From Zanthoxylum bungeanum (taxonomy: Eukaryota > Streptophyta > Magnoliopsida > Sapindales > Rutaceae), in the NCBI GenBank assembly GCA_019454045.1, contig SKCR01038140.1, positions 102,300 through 166,299 of the forward strand: a stretch of 64,000 nt of DNA, written 5' to 3'. Of this stretch, positions 11,959-24,144 are shown piece after piece. Below the pieces are notes generated by a model, which searched no databases, was not told the DNA's origin, and saw nothing but the letters and a program-made list of their open reading frames with translations. Numbering within the stretch: the stretch's first letter is position 1; the number at the start of each line of letters is the position of its first letter. The translations under genes and the position numbers were made by a program.

Positions 11959-14900
11959 TCAGTTGGATTCGTAGACCCAAGTCTCGGCGTTGTTTGTGTA
12001 ATTAACCAACTCTTCTGGTTTGAACCACAATTCAATCTCATCCTTGGCAGTCTCAGGGCCATCGCTTCCATGGATGATGTTTCTACATGGGAAAATTGAA
12101 AGTTCAGATTTTGAAATTGGTGGAAGAAATTGCAGATATTACAGAGTGAGAGATTCAAATGACCAACGATTATGTGTCGGTTAAGAAGTATACCTTCCAA
12201 CAACAACAGCTAGATCACCTCTGATTGTTCCAGGTTCTGATTTCTGAGGATCTGTGGCTCCGATAAGCTTTCGACCATATTTAATAACTCCCTCTCCTTC
12301 CCAAACCTGCATAAATTGAATAATTTAGCTAGCTTAAAAAGGTTGATGACAAAAGATAAGACAAGAGTTGCAGTTCTTAGTTCTTACCATGGCAATGACT
12401 GGGCCAGAGCTAAGGAACTCACATAGGCCATTAAAGAATGGTCTTTCCTTCAGATCATGATAATGCTTCTGAGCAAAATCCTTTGTAGGAACCACTATCT
12501 TAATGGCAACAAGCTTAAACCCTTTGCGCTCAAAACGAGAGAGGATTTCTGAAATCTGGAATGCAAAAATATATCTTTGATTATATATTAGTCAGGCCTC
12601 ACACTCCAACTGAAAAGAAAGTATTTTTCTTTTTTAGAAAAAGCACAGTCTCACTCAAGGGGAGAGACGGTGAGAGAGAGAAACAGATAGAAGAAACCCT
12701 GGAACAAGCATAGCATGTTGCTACAAACAAAGGTTTATTCGGGTACACAAAATGTGCTTTAGGTCCCAATACTATCAGCTGAATGCTGATGGTAATGAGA
12801 ACTGATTGTTGAAGTTGCTTGTCTCAAACCATGGTAAAGAATTTGGGAAAGCCAGAATTTTCAAAACAAATTGTAAGTTTGATGCTTATCTTACCAGCCC
12901 TCTTTGCACCCCATCAGGTTTGATGGCAATGAAAGTGCGTTCCATCTGAATAAAAAAAATACCTTATCAGAAGAAAAGGGAAAAGCAAAAAAAAAAAAAA
13001 AAGCAACTATAAAAGTGAGTTAGATAGAGTAAATCTCTAAATTAAAGTACCTCTGCAGCATGTGCCTCCTGCTCCTGGAGCATGAAAGCTTCAATAATAA
13101 AGAAAAGCACAAAGGAAATATTAAGATCGGAGATTTGAAAAATTATAATGCAACAAATACTTGAAGCTATGCTGTCATAAAGCTACGTCACATGTTTCCT
13201 GTTATTGTTCTCGTTATAGAGATAAAACTGTGACGATTGGGCATCCAAGCAATTGACAATATTAATTTTTTCATTTAGATGAACCTTTAGTAAAGAGATT
13301 GAAGGTTTTATCAAACTGATAAGAAACTATGAGTTGCATTTTCATTTTATGAATTTCAGTCAGTGACAACTTGCAAAACAGTCAGCAAAATGGATTAGAA
13401 AAATATTAGAAGAATGAGATAGTTGATTTGGGAGAGAATATACAGGATAAGTCAAATCTAAAGTACATCCCAAGTCAATTATTTCACCCATTAACATGCT
13501 TAAGAACAAGGTAATTTTTGTGGAAGAGGTCCCAGAAGCCACAATGCTAATACTCAAGCAAGGGACAAGGCTCCTCTTCCTTTCTTTTCCCACAAACGGA
13601 AAACAATCTCTCTGCTAAGACCTTTTACATTTGTGCCACCATCCCCTTCCCCTCAAAAAGCTAATTAAAAAAAAATACCCCATTCCAAACAAAACCAAAT
13701 CCTAGAGATTTCATCATACTAAACTATTACTCAAGCAATACTATTACTCTATGCAAAAATATACAGTCTTAAGCCACAACGCTATTACTCAAGCAAGGGA
13801 CAAGGCACCTCTTCCTTTCTTTTCCCACAAACGGAAAACAATCTCTCTGCTAAGACCTTTTACATTTGTGCCACCATCCCCTTCCCCTCAAAAAGCTAAT
13901 TAAAAAAAATACCCCATTCCAAACAAAACCAAATCCTAGAGATTTCATCATACTAAACTATTACTCAAGCAATGCTATTACTCTATGCAAAAATATACAG
14001 TCTTTAGCCACAATGCTATTACTCAAGCAAGGGACAAGGCTGCTCTTCCTGTCTTTTACAACTTGCAAGACAGTCAGCAAAATGGATTAGAAAAATATTT
14101 TACACTGCAGAAGAACGAGACAGTTGATGCAAATTCATATTTTGGGGATTAAGGTAGAACGTTGGGAGAGAATATACGGGATAAGTCAAATCTAAAGTAC
14201 ATCCCAAGTCAATTATTTTACCCATTAACATGCTTAAGAACAAGGTAATTTTTGTGGAAGGGGTCCCAGAAGCCACAATGCTAATTCTCAAGCAAGGGAC
14301 AAGGCTCCTCTTCCTTTCTTTTCCCACAAACGGAAAACAATCTCTCTGCTAAGACCTTTTACATTTGTGCCACCATCCCCTTCCCCTCAAAAAGCTAATT
14401 AAAAAAAATGCCCCATTCCAAACAAAACCAAATCCTAGAGATTTCATCATACTAAACTATTACTCAAGCAATGCTATTACTCTATGCAAAAATATACAGT
14501 CTTAAGCCACGATGCTACTACTCAAGCAAGGGACAAGGCTGCTCTTCCTGTCTTTTACATTCATGCCACCATCCCCTTCCCCTCAAAAAGCTAATTAAAA
14601 AAATACCCCATTCCAAACAAAACCAATCCTAGAGATTTCATTACTAAACTACTACTCAAGCAATGCTGTTACTCTATGCAAAAATATACAGTCTTAAGCC
14701 ACAATGCTATTACTCAAGCAAGGGACAAGGCTGCTCTTCCTGTCTTTTATATTCATGCCACCATCCCCTTCCCCTCAAAAAATTATTAAAAAATTACCGC
14801 ATTCCAAACAAAACCAATTCGTAGAGATTTCATCATACTAAATCTAAGACATATATAACCCTAAGCAAAAACATACAATGTCCTAAACTTTTCAATGAAG

Positions 14901-15454
14901 TAACATGCATAACACGCACACACCACACACACACACACAGAGAGAGAGAGAGATTTCTCTTAACCTGCAGCAGGAATTGCAAGGGCTCCCGAAAGCCATG
15001 AATGAGATGCATTTGAGGAACCAGCCCTCCCAAAATTCGAAGCCATATAAGGCAACTTCCCACTCAATGTAACTGCTGCTGCTGCAGCTGCAGCTCGCCC
15101 TTCTGCAAAAAGAACAAGTCAGTATATAGAACACAAAAAGCTTTAACCGTTCTCTTAAAAAATTCTTCTGATTTAACTGTCAAAATGATTGATTTTTCTA
15201 TCATAACGGATGCAAGATTCAACATTTTGTTAGCTAATATAATTAAAAAATCTAAAAAATAATATCATTAAATCATTTCTCAGCGATCTATGAAAGAACT
15301 GTGAATCAATACAGAATCAAACGATTTAAATATATACAAATGAAATATGAAGTACAAAAAAAATGGATTTACCGGAGTAAAAACGCGATTTTTTGGGAGC
15401 TGAAATGAGAGACCTTGCGGTTCTAGAAGCAGCTCTGCAAATCTGAGAGCTCAT
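11959..15454 (-). CDS. NDPK3: Mitochondrial nucleoside diphosphate kinase
   Basis: Seven exons give 237 residues: 15454-15373, 15102-14965, 13088-13051, 12945-12895, 12555-12388, 12306-12194, 12082-11959. The enzyme moves the gamma phosphate from ATP to other nucleoside diphosphates through a phospho-histidine. Residues 1-85 form an Arg/Ser/Ala-rich presequence starting [15 protein letters not shown], followed by a hydrophobic stretch ([11 protein letters not shown]) as in plant NDPK3, which sits in the mitochondrial intermembrane space. The catalytic domain starts at [16 protein letters not shown] and holds the active-site NIIHGSDG (His about 201), RPFF, and [10 protein letters not shown]. 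The length and exon pattern are those of the intact family. Intron 2 is unusually large because of a repeat array. Confidence 0.97.
13365..14860. repeat. Compound tandem repeat array inside NDPK3 intron 2
   Basis: The motif ctcaagcaagggacaagg recurs six times (about 13553, 13787, 14023, 14289, 14523, 14715), usually 234-236 bp apart. A second unit (gtcagcaaaatggattagaa through ggtcccagaagccacaatgc) occurs at about 13380-13545 and again at 14072-14280. The order is A-B-B-B(short)-A-B-B-B(short), so part of the array was duplicated as a block. Copies are highly similar, so the expansion looks recent. Short frames starting [13 protein letters not shown] come from the repeats. Confidence 0.9.
14916..14953. 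repeat. (CA)n(GA)n microsatellite in NDPK3 intron 2
   Basis: A run of ca dinucleotides passes directly into a run of ga dinucleotides next to the exon 2 donor. A pure (ta)n run of about 30 bp lies upstream of the gene at 15539-15570. Confidence 0.9.
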
Positions 15455-15536
15455 TTTGATTCTCAAGCTTCAAATTTTGGCTGAAACAAGAGAGACAGAG
15501 AGCTCAAATAGTAAGACTTTGATTGAGCAATTATAA

Positions 15537-15572
<36 letters not shown>

Positions 15573-16087
15573 GTGTACGTGGGTGCGCTTGTGAGCGTCG
15601 GATTTCTCATTTGATTGGGCGGTCCAGTCAAACCCTACCCTCATTTCTACGGTTAAAAAGCATGCGAAAAGTGCTTTGCTAATACTAAAAAGCGCTTTTC
15701 ATTTATTTGTTTGTTTTTTGCTTTTGAACTTGAGTTGAATTTTTGAGATTAAAAATATATCTTAATCCTATTAAAATAAGCTTAAATATTAAATTTTTGG
15801 ATAAACATTATAAAATTAAATTATCGAAAATACTTTTATTTTATTTTTATTCGCACAATTTTTCGTAAAAAAGCGTGTAAGGTTCAAATCTCCTGAGACA
15901 AAGTCTCAGCAATGGGTGTTTGATTAAGTAAATAAGTCTTCGATGGCACAAGCACACAAATTACAGTCTACTGATTACAAAGTTACGAAACTAAAATAAA
16001 ATGCTCATTAAGAGTCTTCATTTTTTCTTTCATTTTTCTTTCTTCTTCCCATGTTTGAGCCTTTTATAATGAGCCTTTATAAACTGC

Positions 16088-17418
16088 TTGGGCGGTTTCG
16101 CTTTTCCTGGTCCACGAACTCCCATTGACATGAGTCCAAACACACTAGAGACATTACAGGATGCAGCTAACAACTTGGAGGAACCCATGCAGTTGCCAAC
16201 AGGTCCAATCACACACCAAAGAGCAAAGAAGATCAGAGAGGCCTTTGCGGGACTAGCTCAGAGCTATGTGACCAGTTGCAGCAACCAAGTCAAGTGCACA
16301 CCAGAGACACATATGGGCATAACCAGAGAGGTCCCCAAGCTATTTCATTTGACCCAGATCAGCTCAGACTGAAGCATAGCAGAGCAGCTTCAGCACCAGC
16401 ACCCTTTTGACCCGATTTCACCCATTTTGGGACTATGTTGAATTCGGCCAAATGGGGTCATTTTTGCTCGACATTTTGACTTTATTTATGATGTAATTAG
16501 CATGGTTTACTATGCCATTAGGCTTAATTATGCTTAGATCTCTACTTAGCCGGAAGCACGTCAATTTACTATAGCATGTAAGCACCTTAATTAGCTTAAG
16601 TGAGATTAGCTTCTAATCTTTGTTTTAAGTTTATTTAGGTGCAAAATGACCTTAATGGTCGTGGTTGAGGTGCTTGACTTAGGGCTTTTGGTAATTTTAG
16701 CTCTAGGGTCATTTTAGTCTTTTTAATCTTTGTAACCCTTATTATATGACTCTTCTTTGTATTTTTGGAGAACGAACGTAATATACAGAATTTTGAAAGA
16801 GAGAAAAGCTTGAGCTTTCCATGGCTATGGCCAAAACCTTGTTGAGGGAGGGATTCCCCTTTTCAAGTTCAAATTGACTTATTTAAGCTTGACAACTTAG
16901 TGGCGTCTCCATTGCTAGCAAAATACAATCTGATTTCATGCTTGTGGTTATCATGGACGTGAGTTTCATGGTGGTTAGGGGCTGATCTTGGTTGAGTTTT
17001 GTTCCTACAAAATCAGTATTCAAAGTTCTTGGGGTTTTGAGAAAGATGCTTGGGGGTTTGCTTGGTTTCCAACCCAAGTGAGTTCTTGTCACCCATGTTT
17101 CATGCTTGCAACTACTGGATCATGCATCGAACTGCTGAGTTCTTGCAACTGTTGGATCATGCATCTAACTGCTGAGTTGTGCGTGATAATTGTCAGACCG
17201 TGAGTAGTTACGGCCTAACCGCCAGACCGTGGGTAGTTACGGCCTAACCGTTAGATCGTGGGATCAACTGCAACGCATGGTAATCGTCCTGATTGCTTTT
17301 CCCCTCGTCGTCCTGATTGCAAATCGCCCTGTTCGTCCTAATTATTTTTCGTCCCTTGACATGTCCTTTCTTTTCGCCCCTCATTGACTCATTCGTCCTA
17401 TGGTGATTTTCTGCACCA
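16088..17418 (+). mobile_element. Ty3/gypsy-type LTR-retrotransposon remnant: polyprotein C-terminus plus probable 3' LTR
   Basis: The frame at 16088-16372 contains MQLPTGPITHQRAKK followed by IREAFAGL. This is the pattern at the C-terminus of plant gypsy polyproteins (L-P-x-G-P-x-T-x-x-R-A-K-K). The following ~1 kb has LTR-like character: a promoter-rich non-coding stretch, short tandem repeats at 17100-17180 (ggatcatgcat) and 17190-17260 (accgtgggtagttacggcct), and an end resembling ...caccaaca at 17418. The LTR start (about 16430) is approximate. The rest of the element is missing. Confidence 0.55.
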
Positions 17419-17519
17419 ACAATTTTACAATCCATGGTTTGACACTTTTGCGAAGAGATTTCTCTCTACTGCTCCCTTACTAGAGCCCCCGAACCCAATT
17501 CTTAAATAGATATGTTTTT

Positions 17520-17692
17520 ATTTTTATTTTTTTTGGAATCGTCGAAAATTCTGCCGCTAAATCATCGCTTTTGATTTAAACATAGCAGGTAAAATTTTCA
17601 TCTGTCTCATACTTTTACAAGAAACACACTCACTGGATTCGAACCCAGACCTTAAGATTAGATCATGAGCCCTACATCACCAAGTCACGTCC
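17520..17692 (-). mobile_element. tRNA-derived SINE (family A)
   Basis: The copy runs from the T-run and gaatcgtcgaaaattctgcc, through the inverted B box ggattcgaaccc, to the inverted A box catcaccaagtcacg. It is somewhat diverged and no clear target duplication is visible. Confidence 0.8.
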
Positions 17693-17853
17693 CTCGATCG
17701 TAAAACCCCTACTGCCATTTGTTTGCCAAAGGGTAAAATAAAAAGCAACTTTCCAAACACTCGAATGCTTTTCCCTTGATGCTACACAATTTGCACAATT
17801 TTTTACTAGATGCTTTTGTGTTTCACGTGGTAAATGCTTTGAGGATTCGTATC

Positions 17854-18000
17854 TAGACCCGATCGCGGTTTTATTCGGAACCTCAAATCAAACCGAATCA
17901 TTGTCAAAAACAGCAAAACAGAATGAACCGCACAGTGTGTGATTCGATTCGGTTCATAATTTTAAAGAACCGGAACCTCGGTTCCGAACTATCAAGAACA
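17854..18000. mobile_element. Truncated hAT end, related to the element at 38134-41224
   Basis: TAGACCCGATCGCGGTTTTA resembles the left terminus TAGACCCGGCGGCGGTTCGG of the 3.1-kb element. It is followed by ggaacc/ggttcc words (ggaacctcggttccgaac). No opposite terminus is found, so this is a fragment. Confidence 0.5.
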
Positions 18001-18275
18001 CCATGTAAAAGACTAATGAACAGCCAGAGTCAAAATGTAGCACAAGTACCCCCAGTAACATATCCAACAAATACCATATACCTCGAAAAAGTTCACCAAG
18101 AATCTGTATCTGTTCATTCTTGATGCTATTTACAGGCTGATGAGTTTGTGTTTCAGTTGAAGGTTTTATATATTTACTGTTATTCAATTAGAATGCATAG
18201 TCTTATGTACAAAAACATAAAGAATAAGTTAGTACCGTACTACTAGCTAATTTGAATCTTAACCTATGTACAAAT

Positions 18276-19616
18276 TTAAAACTGTAATTTTTCACTTGAC
18301 CCATTTGGAGTTTTTGGTTCAGAATCCAACTTGCAATCAGTTTGTAAAGCCGACAACCAAGAGTCCACCTGAGAACAAGGAGACTATGATTCAAATCATA
18401 AAGACATGTAAAGATCGGTGCAGTGATCAAATTAAACACCATTCATACAGAAAGGTAGATGAGAAACACTGTTACCTGTATCTTAGAAATACTTGAGCAC
18501 TCAATTCGCAGTCCATGACGAGTTACAATATAGAAGGAATGTCGTGTCTCACCATCTTCTCGCGTGAAGCTGGGCAAAGAAGCTACTTCAACAACATCAG
18601 ATAAGAGGGTGGAGTCCTGAGGGCTCAAATCTGCGTACATATTTATGTTTTTTTAAGTTGGTCAATAAGAGGCAGCAAGATTGTTGTAAATAATTTACAA
18701 TTCAGGAGGAATCAATGAGAACCAACTACCTGTTGACATCATATAGAAGAAAAGACAAGATCCATGAAGAACAACGAAGCGAGGAAGCCAGTCATCACAT
18801 CATTATCATCTATAGGGGGAGGTTCTCCGGGTAAAGGCTTCCACCTCTGTTAAGGAAACAAAACATGAAGCTATAAAGTAGGATCATAACATGCACAAAC
18901 TGGATAATTATAAATTGATACAACGCAAGTAAAAGAGAGTGAGATGGTCAGTACGGTTCTAATGTACAAATAGCCAGACAAACGAGCAGACCGCAACATT
19001 TCATCAACATGTTCCAACCTGCACAAAACAAAAAGGAGTCAAGGATAAACCTCAAAGAAGAAGGAATTATAAATGTTGAGGACCAGCATCAAGTTTGTCT
19101 TACTGAGCTTTCAAGTGAGCTTCCCTCTCTTCTAAATCAGCAAGCTCTGATCGAAGTGATTCTAATTCTGCAGCAGTTAACTCAACCTGCACGTCAAAAA
19201 CACTGTGGGGATTCAGAAAAGAGAGAAGTTTCAACAATGTCAATTTCCAACTGCCAAAACATTCTTCATCAAACCTTTTCCTGACCATCAGAGCTGGAAA
19301 CCCAGGGCAGACTACGCAGACTTAACAAATTCAACATGAATGCAGCACTTTTTAACTTTCTTCGAGTCCACGAACAGCTATTCAACCTATGCTAACCAGA
19401 ATAAGAAAACTAGACCAAAATCAATTCAAATTTTATTAAATCCTCATATTTTTAACTTAAATTTTCTTCTATTCCTTTGGGAAAGAGTTACCTCAAAGAA
19501 TTATCAGTACTTGGCTGTGAAGTAGATGGAGTATTAATTTGTTGAGAGTCCGCAAGGGGAGTTGAGACTTGAAAGTGATCTGAAATAACCTTTATCTTCC
19601 CAAGACTACCTTCCAT
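18276..19616 (-). CDS. PH-domain protein with N-terminal coiled coil; one-base frameshift in exon 5
   Basis: Seven exons: 19616-19492, 19311-19275, 19186-19104, 19018-18955, 18846-18730, 18630-18476, 18368-18276, about 260 residues if read through. Residues ~55-90 form a coiled coil (ELESLRSELADLEEREAHLK). They are followed by a pleckstrin-homology-like fold: SGYLYIRTRWKPLPGEPPP, DDWLPRFVVLHG, SFYIVTRHGLRIECSS, VDSWLSAL. I recognise this as a plant-conserved small PH protein of unknown function, possibly binding membrane lipids. Exon 5 is 117 bases where flanking phases require 118. The frame breaks near 18792-18800, just before DDWLPRF, and the literal reading stops about 20 codons later. 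Either this allele is non-functional or one base is missing from the assembly. Confidence 0.78.
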
Positions 19617-20849
19617 GAAGCAATTCTGCGGAAAGAAAAAGAGCAGGCAGCAGGCCTATGAACTGGAAGAAAAAAAAAGGTATTTAATAGATTATCCAAC
19701 TTTATAAAACCAAAATGTAAAAATTCAGGAAAAAAGGATCGGCTATCATCTATTATAGTTTCCAGAGCAAAGAGAGCAATGTTTCGAAAGAGGAATCCCG
19801 GTTTTCTACCTAAAAGAAGACAATGCTAAAACACCAATTTCAGTCCATGCTTTTAAACTTGTTGAAAACTACAGACTGTAACAGTACACGAACAATTCTT
19901 ACGACAAATTAAGCCGGTAATAATTGAATGCACATGCCAAGTAACAATGAGGATTGATAAAAGAATACTTGTTCATAATCTTGAACAAAAACGACAAAAA
20001 GAAAACACTTTAACAAGGTCCATAAATCTTTAAAAGAAATTAGTAAGGAGCATTGCAAAAAATTATGATAGGTACAACACAAGGCAACAACCTTAATCCT
20101 CCCGATGACATAAAGCAAGAAGAATGAGTTATGGTGACTTAAAAATCAAAAATAACAAAAGACTATGATACTTGCAAAAGTAAATTACTTATTGGCAGCC
20201 CTTCACAGACAATTATAAGCAACCTAATTAGTTCCCATTAAACTTTAGATGCGACAATTTTCCAAGAGCTTGATTAGATTTCAACTACATGAGATATAAA
20301 AGTCAAATTTGATGAATCAAACCCAGGAAAATCCAACTTAAACTGTTCAAAAACAACACTAAAAAGATCTTTCCAAAAGCAGAAACCTTGTAAAGCCACA
20401 AACAAACCATTAACTGAATAATCTAAAATTAACATACCATCCACTCAAAAAGGACAAACTTCTATCTCCTGAATCTGATCAAAAACAAAACAAAACAAAC
20501 ATAATCTCAACAACAAATGACGGTTTGAGAAATCATAATATAAAGGGGCAAAAAAAGAAAAGCAAAGTTGGGTTTGTACCAAATTGAAGAGACGTTTACA
20601 GAAGAGGAAGATGAGCTGATGCTGTAAGATGATCAGGATCTTTTCGCTTCGCGGAAAGTTGTTTTGACTCCAATAAAACATAACTATACACACGTTCGGT
20701 CGGTAAAGTAGTTTAGTTCTATGCGTACAAGCCAATGTCAAATGACTGTTATGCCCCTGCAAGGTTGTTAGTCACAGACATGGACTCTATAGTAAATGTA
20801 AGCACATAGATTAGTTTACACGTAACAATATTAATGGAAAAAAGATATA

Positions 20850-21327
20850 TGGAGTATGTGTTTAATCGTGAATTAATCGCTCGTAAATCGCTAATCTGAT
20901 TGATTTTGATCGATTTAAATTGATACCGATATATAAGTGATTTTGATCGATTAATCGGCTGATTTCCGACTTACGATTTCCCAAAAATGGTCCCGTTTCA
21001 CTTTTTTAATTTATTTTCTAACTTTTCAATACATTTTTGAAGTTTTAATTGATAATTTTATATGAAAAATAGAAAGATTTTATTTAAAAATATTTAAAAA
21101 AATGAAAATATATTTTCACTTAAACTAATTATTACCGGGATAATAAATTTTTTAAATTGTTTAGCAATTTTAGTCGTTAATGAATGATTTTTAGTGATTT
21201 TTATAGAACTTTAAGAGATACTTAAAAAAAAAAAATTATTCCCAACGATGCAAAATATCAACTTTATCATTTCCAATTAATTTTCGATTAATCACCGATT
21301 ATTTCTGATTAATCGCTCAAATCTCTA
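20850..21327. repeat. AT-rich transposon-like repeat with TTAATCG subterminal words
   Basis: Both ends are rich in taatcg/cgatta words. The left end tggagtatgtgtttaatcg mirrors the right end read inverted, tagagatttgagcgattaatc. This is the design of the short hAT elements elsewhere in the window, but no 8-bp duplication is evident. There are no coding frames. Confidence 0.45.
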
Positions 21328-22085
21328 TTGAAATGATTTGTTATCAATTTTCAATTAAATTGCCAAAATATGGACTTGTTTTTCAGATGATCAAGATGGA
21401 TCCATTAAATAATCGCTTTATTATTATTTTGGAAAAGTAAGAGCATCTTTCATTATGGCTTTGACATTAATTTAAAATGCATTATCTTGTAAATGCTTAT
21501 TACTATATGGTAGGTATTGGAGCTTGCTCTTGATTCATTTATTGAGGTGGGACGAATAATTGCCCTTTGAAGATAACCAGTGCTCTGTGGATTTCACATA
21601 AGCTTCCACTTTAAATTTGTGGATGAAATTTTATTCAGAACCTAATGTTAAGGCTAAATCTGGAAATTGACCTGCCACCTGCCTGAATTCCTCATTAATT
21701 CAACAAAACGCACTGAACAAAACAATCCAACATATCAAAGGGGGAAAAAGACACTTGATTGGCTTTCTCAGAATGAAAACAATAATTCCATTGGACAGCT
21801 TGGGCCCAAATTGACACTTAACCCGGCCCAGGCCCACCCAAAACTGCTCTGCTGGCGAAGAGCCGAAGACCCAAGAGTCGACAAAGTGATTAACTCAAGA
21901 GGTATATCGTCATGATAAAGTGATGATAAAAAAGATATTTAGATTCATTCACACATCTGACACCTGTAGAGGTGACAAAATAATCAAAGACTATATCCAA
22001 TAAAATCTACTTTGTGGCTGATATTAGATGACAAGGTGCTTTCTCTTCTCTCACAGAAACTGCAACTTTAGCTCCAGCAGAAGCC

Positions 22086-22808
22086 ATGGCCTCTTCAATC
22101 AATATCCCAACACTTCAAGGTCCGCTACTTAAATCTCACTTTCTTGGCCAAAACCACATCTCATACAGGCCTCAGAAACCATATTTAGCCATGCCAAAAC
22201 AACCATCTACGATTCTAAAACCTTGTGCTAAATTCGACCTGTTCGAAATCCTAGGAGGCAGAGGAATCTGTAAGGGAGAGAAAGGTATAGAACTAGAACT
22301 GAAGAGAAATGTAGAAGAACAAGAATCACAAGTTGCTGATGGAGAACATGAAAGTAAAGCTAGTAATGAGATATCAACAAGTTTTAGTATTCCGGAAAAT
22401 GCTTTTGATAAAGAGATGATGGGGCTAACTGGAGGATTTCCGGGAGGGGAGAAGGGGTTACAGCAATTCATTGAGAAGAACCCACCTCCGGAAAAACCAA
22501 CGGCTGCAGATTCAGGCGATGCAGTTGCACTTACTACCTCAAAGAAGCCAAAACCGCCTGAATTTCCGCTACTAATGCCCGGTATGTTTGCGATTGTGAA
22601 GAATCCAAACAATCCATTCTACATGTACTGTGGTATCGTTCAGAGGATCACAGATGGTAAGGCAGGGGTTCTTTTCGAAGGAGGAAATTGGGATCGGTTG
22701 ATCACTTTCAGGCTAGATGAGCTTGAACGCAGAGAAAAGGGTCCTCCAGGGAGAAATCCCAAGTCTGCTATCCTTGAAGAAATGATCGAGAAAAGAAAAG
22801 AAAATTGA
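22086..22808 (+). CDS. NDHS: Chloroplast NDH complex subunit S (CRR31)
   Basis: A single exon encodes 240 residues. NdhS is a peripheral subunit of the thylakoid NADH-dehydrogenase-like complex and forms the docking site for ferredoxin, supporting cyclic electron flow around photosystem I. The N-terminal ~45 residues (MASSINIPTLQG..., Ser/Lys-rich, few acidic) look like a transit peptide. A variable acidic middle follows. The conserved C-terminal SH3-like domain (residues ~160-230) contains MPGMFAIVKNPNNPFYMYCG, GKAGVLFEGGNWDRLITFRL and DELERREKGPPGRNPKSA, the family hallmark. The start is the first in-frame ATG after a leader. A long open frame on the opposite strand (22172-22612) is a shadow. 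Confidence 0.97.
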   Translation: MASSINIPTLQGPLLKSHFLGQNHISYRPQKPYLAMPKQPSTILKPCAKFDLFEILGGRGICKGEKGIELELKRNVEEQESQVADGEHESKASNEISTSFSIPENAFDKEMMGLTGGFPGGEKGLQQFIEKNPPPEKPTAADSGDAVALTTSKKPKPPEFPLLMPGMFAIVKNPNNPFYMYCGIVQRITDGKAGVLFEGGNWDRLITFRLDELERREKGPPGRNPKSAILEEMIEKRKEN

Positions 22809-23102
22809 TCTGCCATTCTCTGCCCCCATGTACGTAAGCTTACATGCCTTTTTCTGAGCATTTTGACATTTGTAAATAATCCTCCAATATCAAGAATCAC
22901 AAATAACATAAATAAACCAGAAAAAAGCTTCAGTTTCCAGTTGTGTGTATTATTGAAGTCAATTAGTTGTTTCTTTCATTACAATGTCAAATCCTTAAAT
23001 TATAATAAGTAATGAACATCAACATTCAGAAAAAAGGAAAAGAATCCGAGTAAAAAAATTAACCAGCATATTGCCGTCTCTTCTCAACGCTCTATCACAA
23101 GA

Positions 23103-24144
23103 TCAGACACAGCCACCCAACTGCCAAAAGATAGTAAAACCTGATCATTAAATGCGTAACCATAACAAGTCTAATACAAACAATAAGAATTTAGAGGGAG
23201 GCAGGGAATTATACTTCCAATGCAATGTAGATCACTTTTGTTAATATCATAATAATCATAGTATAATGAGTTCAGAACTTTCACTTACATGTTAGGAAAC
23301 AAATGATGTGAAAAGAACAATCATCTACCAAAGCAAATTTATTACAAATTCATTCACTCTAACATCAAAAACTTAGTTTCAACTATGATCCATCATCGAA
23401 CAACTAACTAATGAACCTAATAAATCATATACACATTGCTTCAAATTTACTGCAACACACATGACACACCCAATCTTCACAAATTTACTGCCTTTTTGTA
23501 TAAAGAAACAATTAAGTCGTAATCAAATGATCCCAACCTGTTAAATCTTCGAATGGAAGAACTAATTAGAAATTTATACGTACCAAAATAGCTTCAATCT
23601 CTTCATTTGATATGGGTATTCGTTTCGGCTGAAGAGAAGCTTTGCCTCCAACAGTTGTGGAGACCTTTGGCCATATATTTGGGTCAGCATTAGATGCTGT
23701 AGATGCAACTTGTGACTGAGATGCAACACCTGCGAGATAAATCTCTCCATAATTTATTAGCACCAGAAAATAAAATGACAAAATGTCCCCAAAAGGATAG
23801 TAAAAATAGTTAACTTTACAAGCATCACATTCACAGTTATAATCTAATCAATTTCTTGTAATTGTATCCTAGTAAAGGCTTCCTCTTACACAATAAAAAT
23901 TCCAATGCTTGATTGAAAAACCCAAAATCTAAAAATTAAAATTTATCAAGAATAAAAAGAGAAATAAATAAAAGATTTGCGAAACATGGGATCAAAGTGA
24001 AAACAAACAAAGAATATAATAACATGTGAACATGAATGCAAAAGATCTAGAAGGTGAAGAGATTAAAGACGTACCAGAAGATTTTGGGTGCCTTTGAGGG
24101 AACTTGATGCGCGGGATTCTCTTTAACGCTTGTGCTCCAGCCAT
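23103..24144 (-). CDS. KGD4 / MRPS36-like small mitochondrial protein (2-oxoglutarate dehydrogenase component 4 family)
   Basis: Three exons (24144-24075, 23729-23584, 23120-23103) give only 77 residues. The last exon encodes five residues and the stop. The N-terminus MAGAQALKRIPRIKFPQRHP matches the conserved I-x-F-P-x-R segment of KGD4/MRPS36 proteins. The C-terminus ISNEEIEAIL-LGGCV matches the family's S-x-E-E-[IM]-x-x-[IF]-x-x-GG tail. In yeast and animals this protein tethers the E3 subunit to the 2-oxoglutarate dehydrogenase core; the same role in plants is inferred. The middle is low complexity. Without the tiny third exon the GG tail would be missed. Confidence 0.85.

Noticed and set aside
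13360..14327. Two near-identical frames beginning [13 protein letters not shown]
   Set aside because: They lie within the tandem repeats of the NDPK3 intron and carry no recognisable protein.
13365..14860. Spaced direct repeats considered as a CRISPR-like array
   Set aside because: Units are long and contiguous without unique spacers, and the host is a plant nuclear genome.
22172..22612. 146-codon open frame on the minus strand
   Set aside because: It lies entirely antisense to NDHS and has a skewed Ser/Phe/Gly composition; it is a shadow of the real gene.
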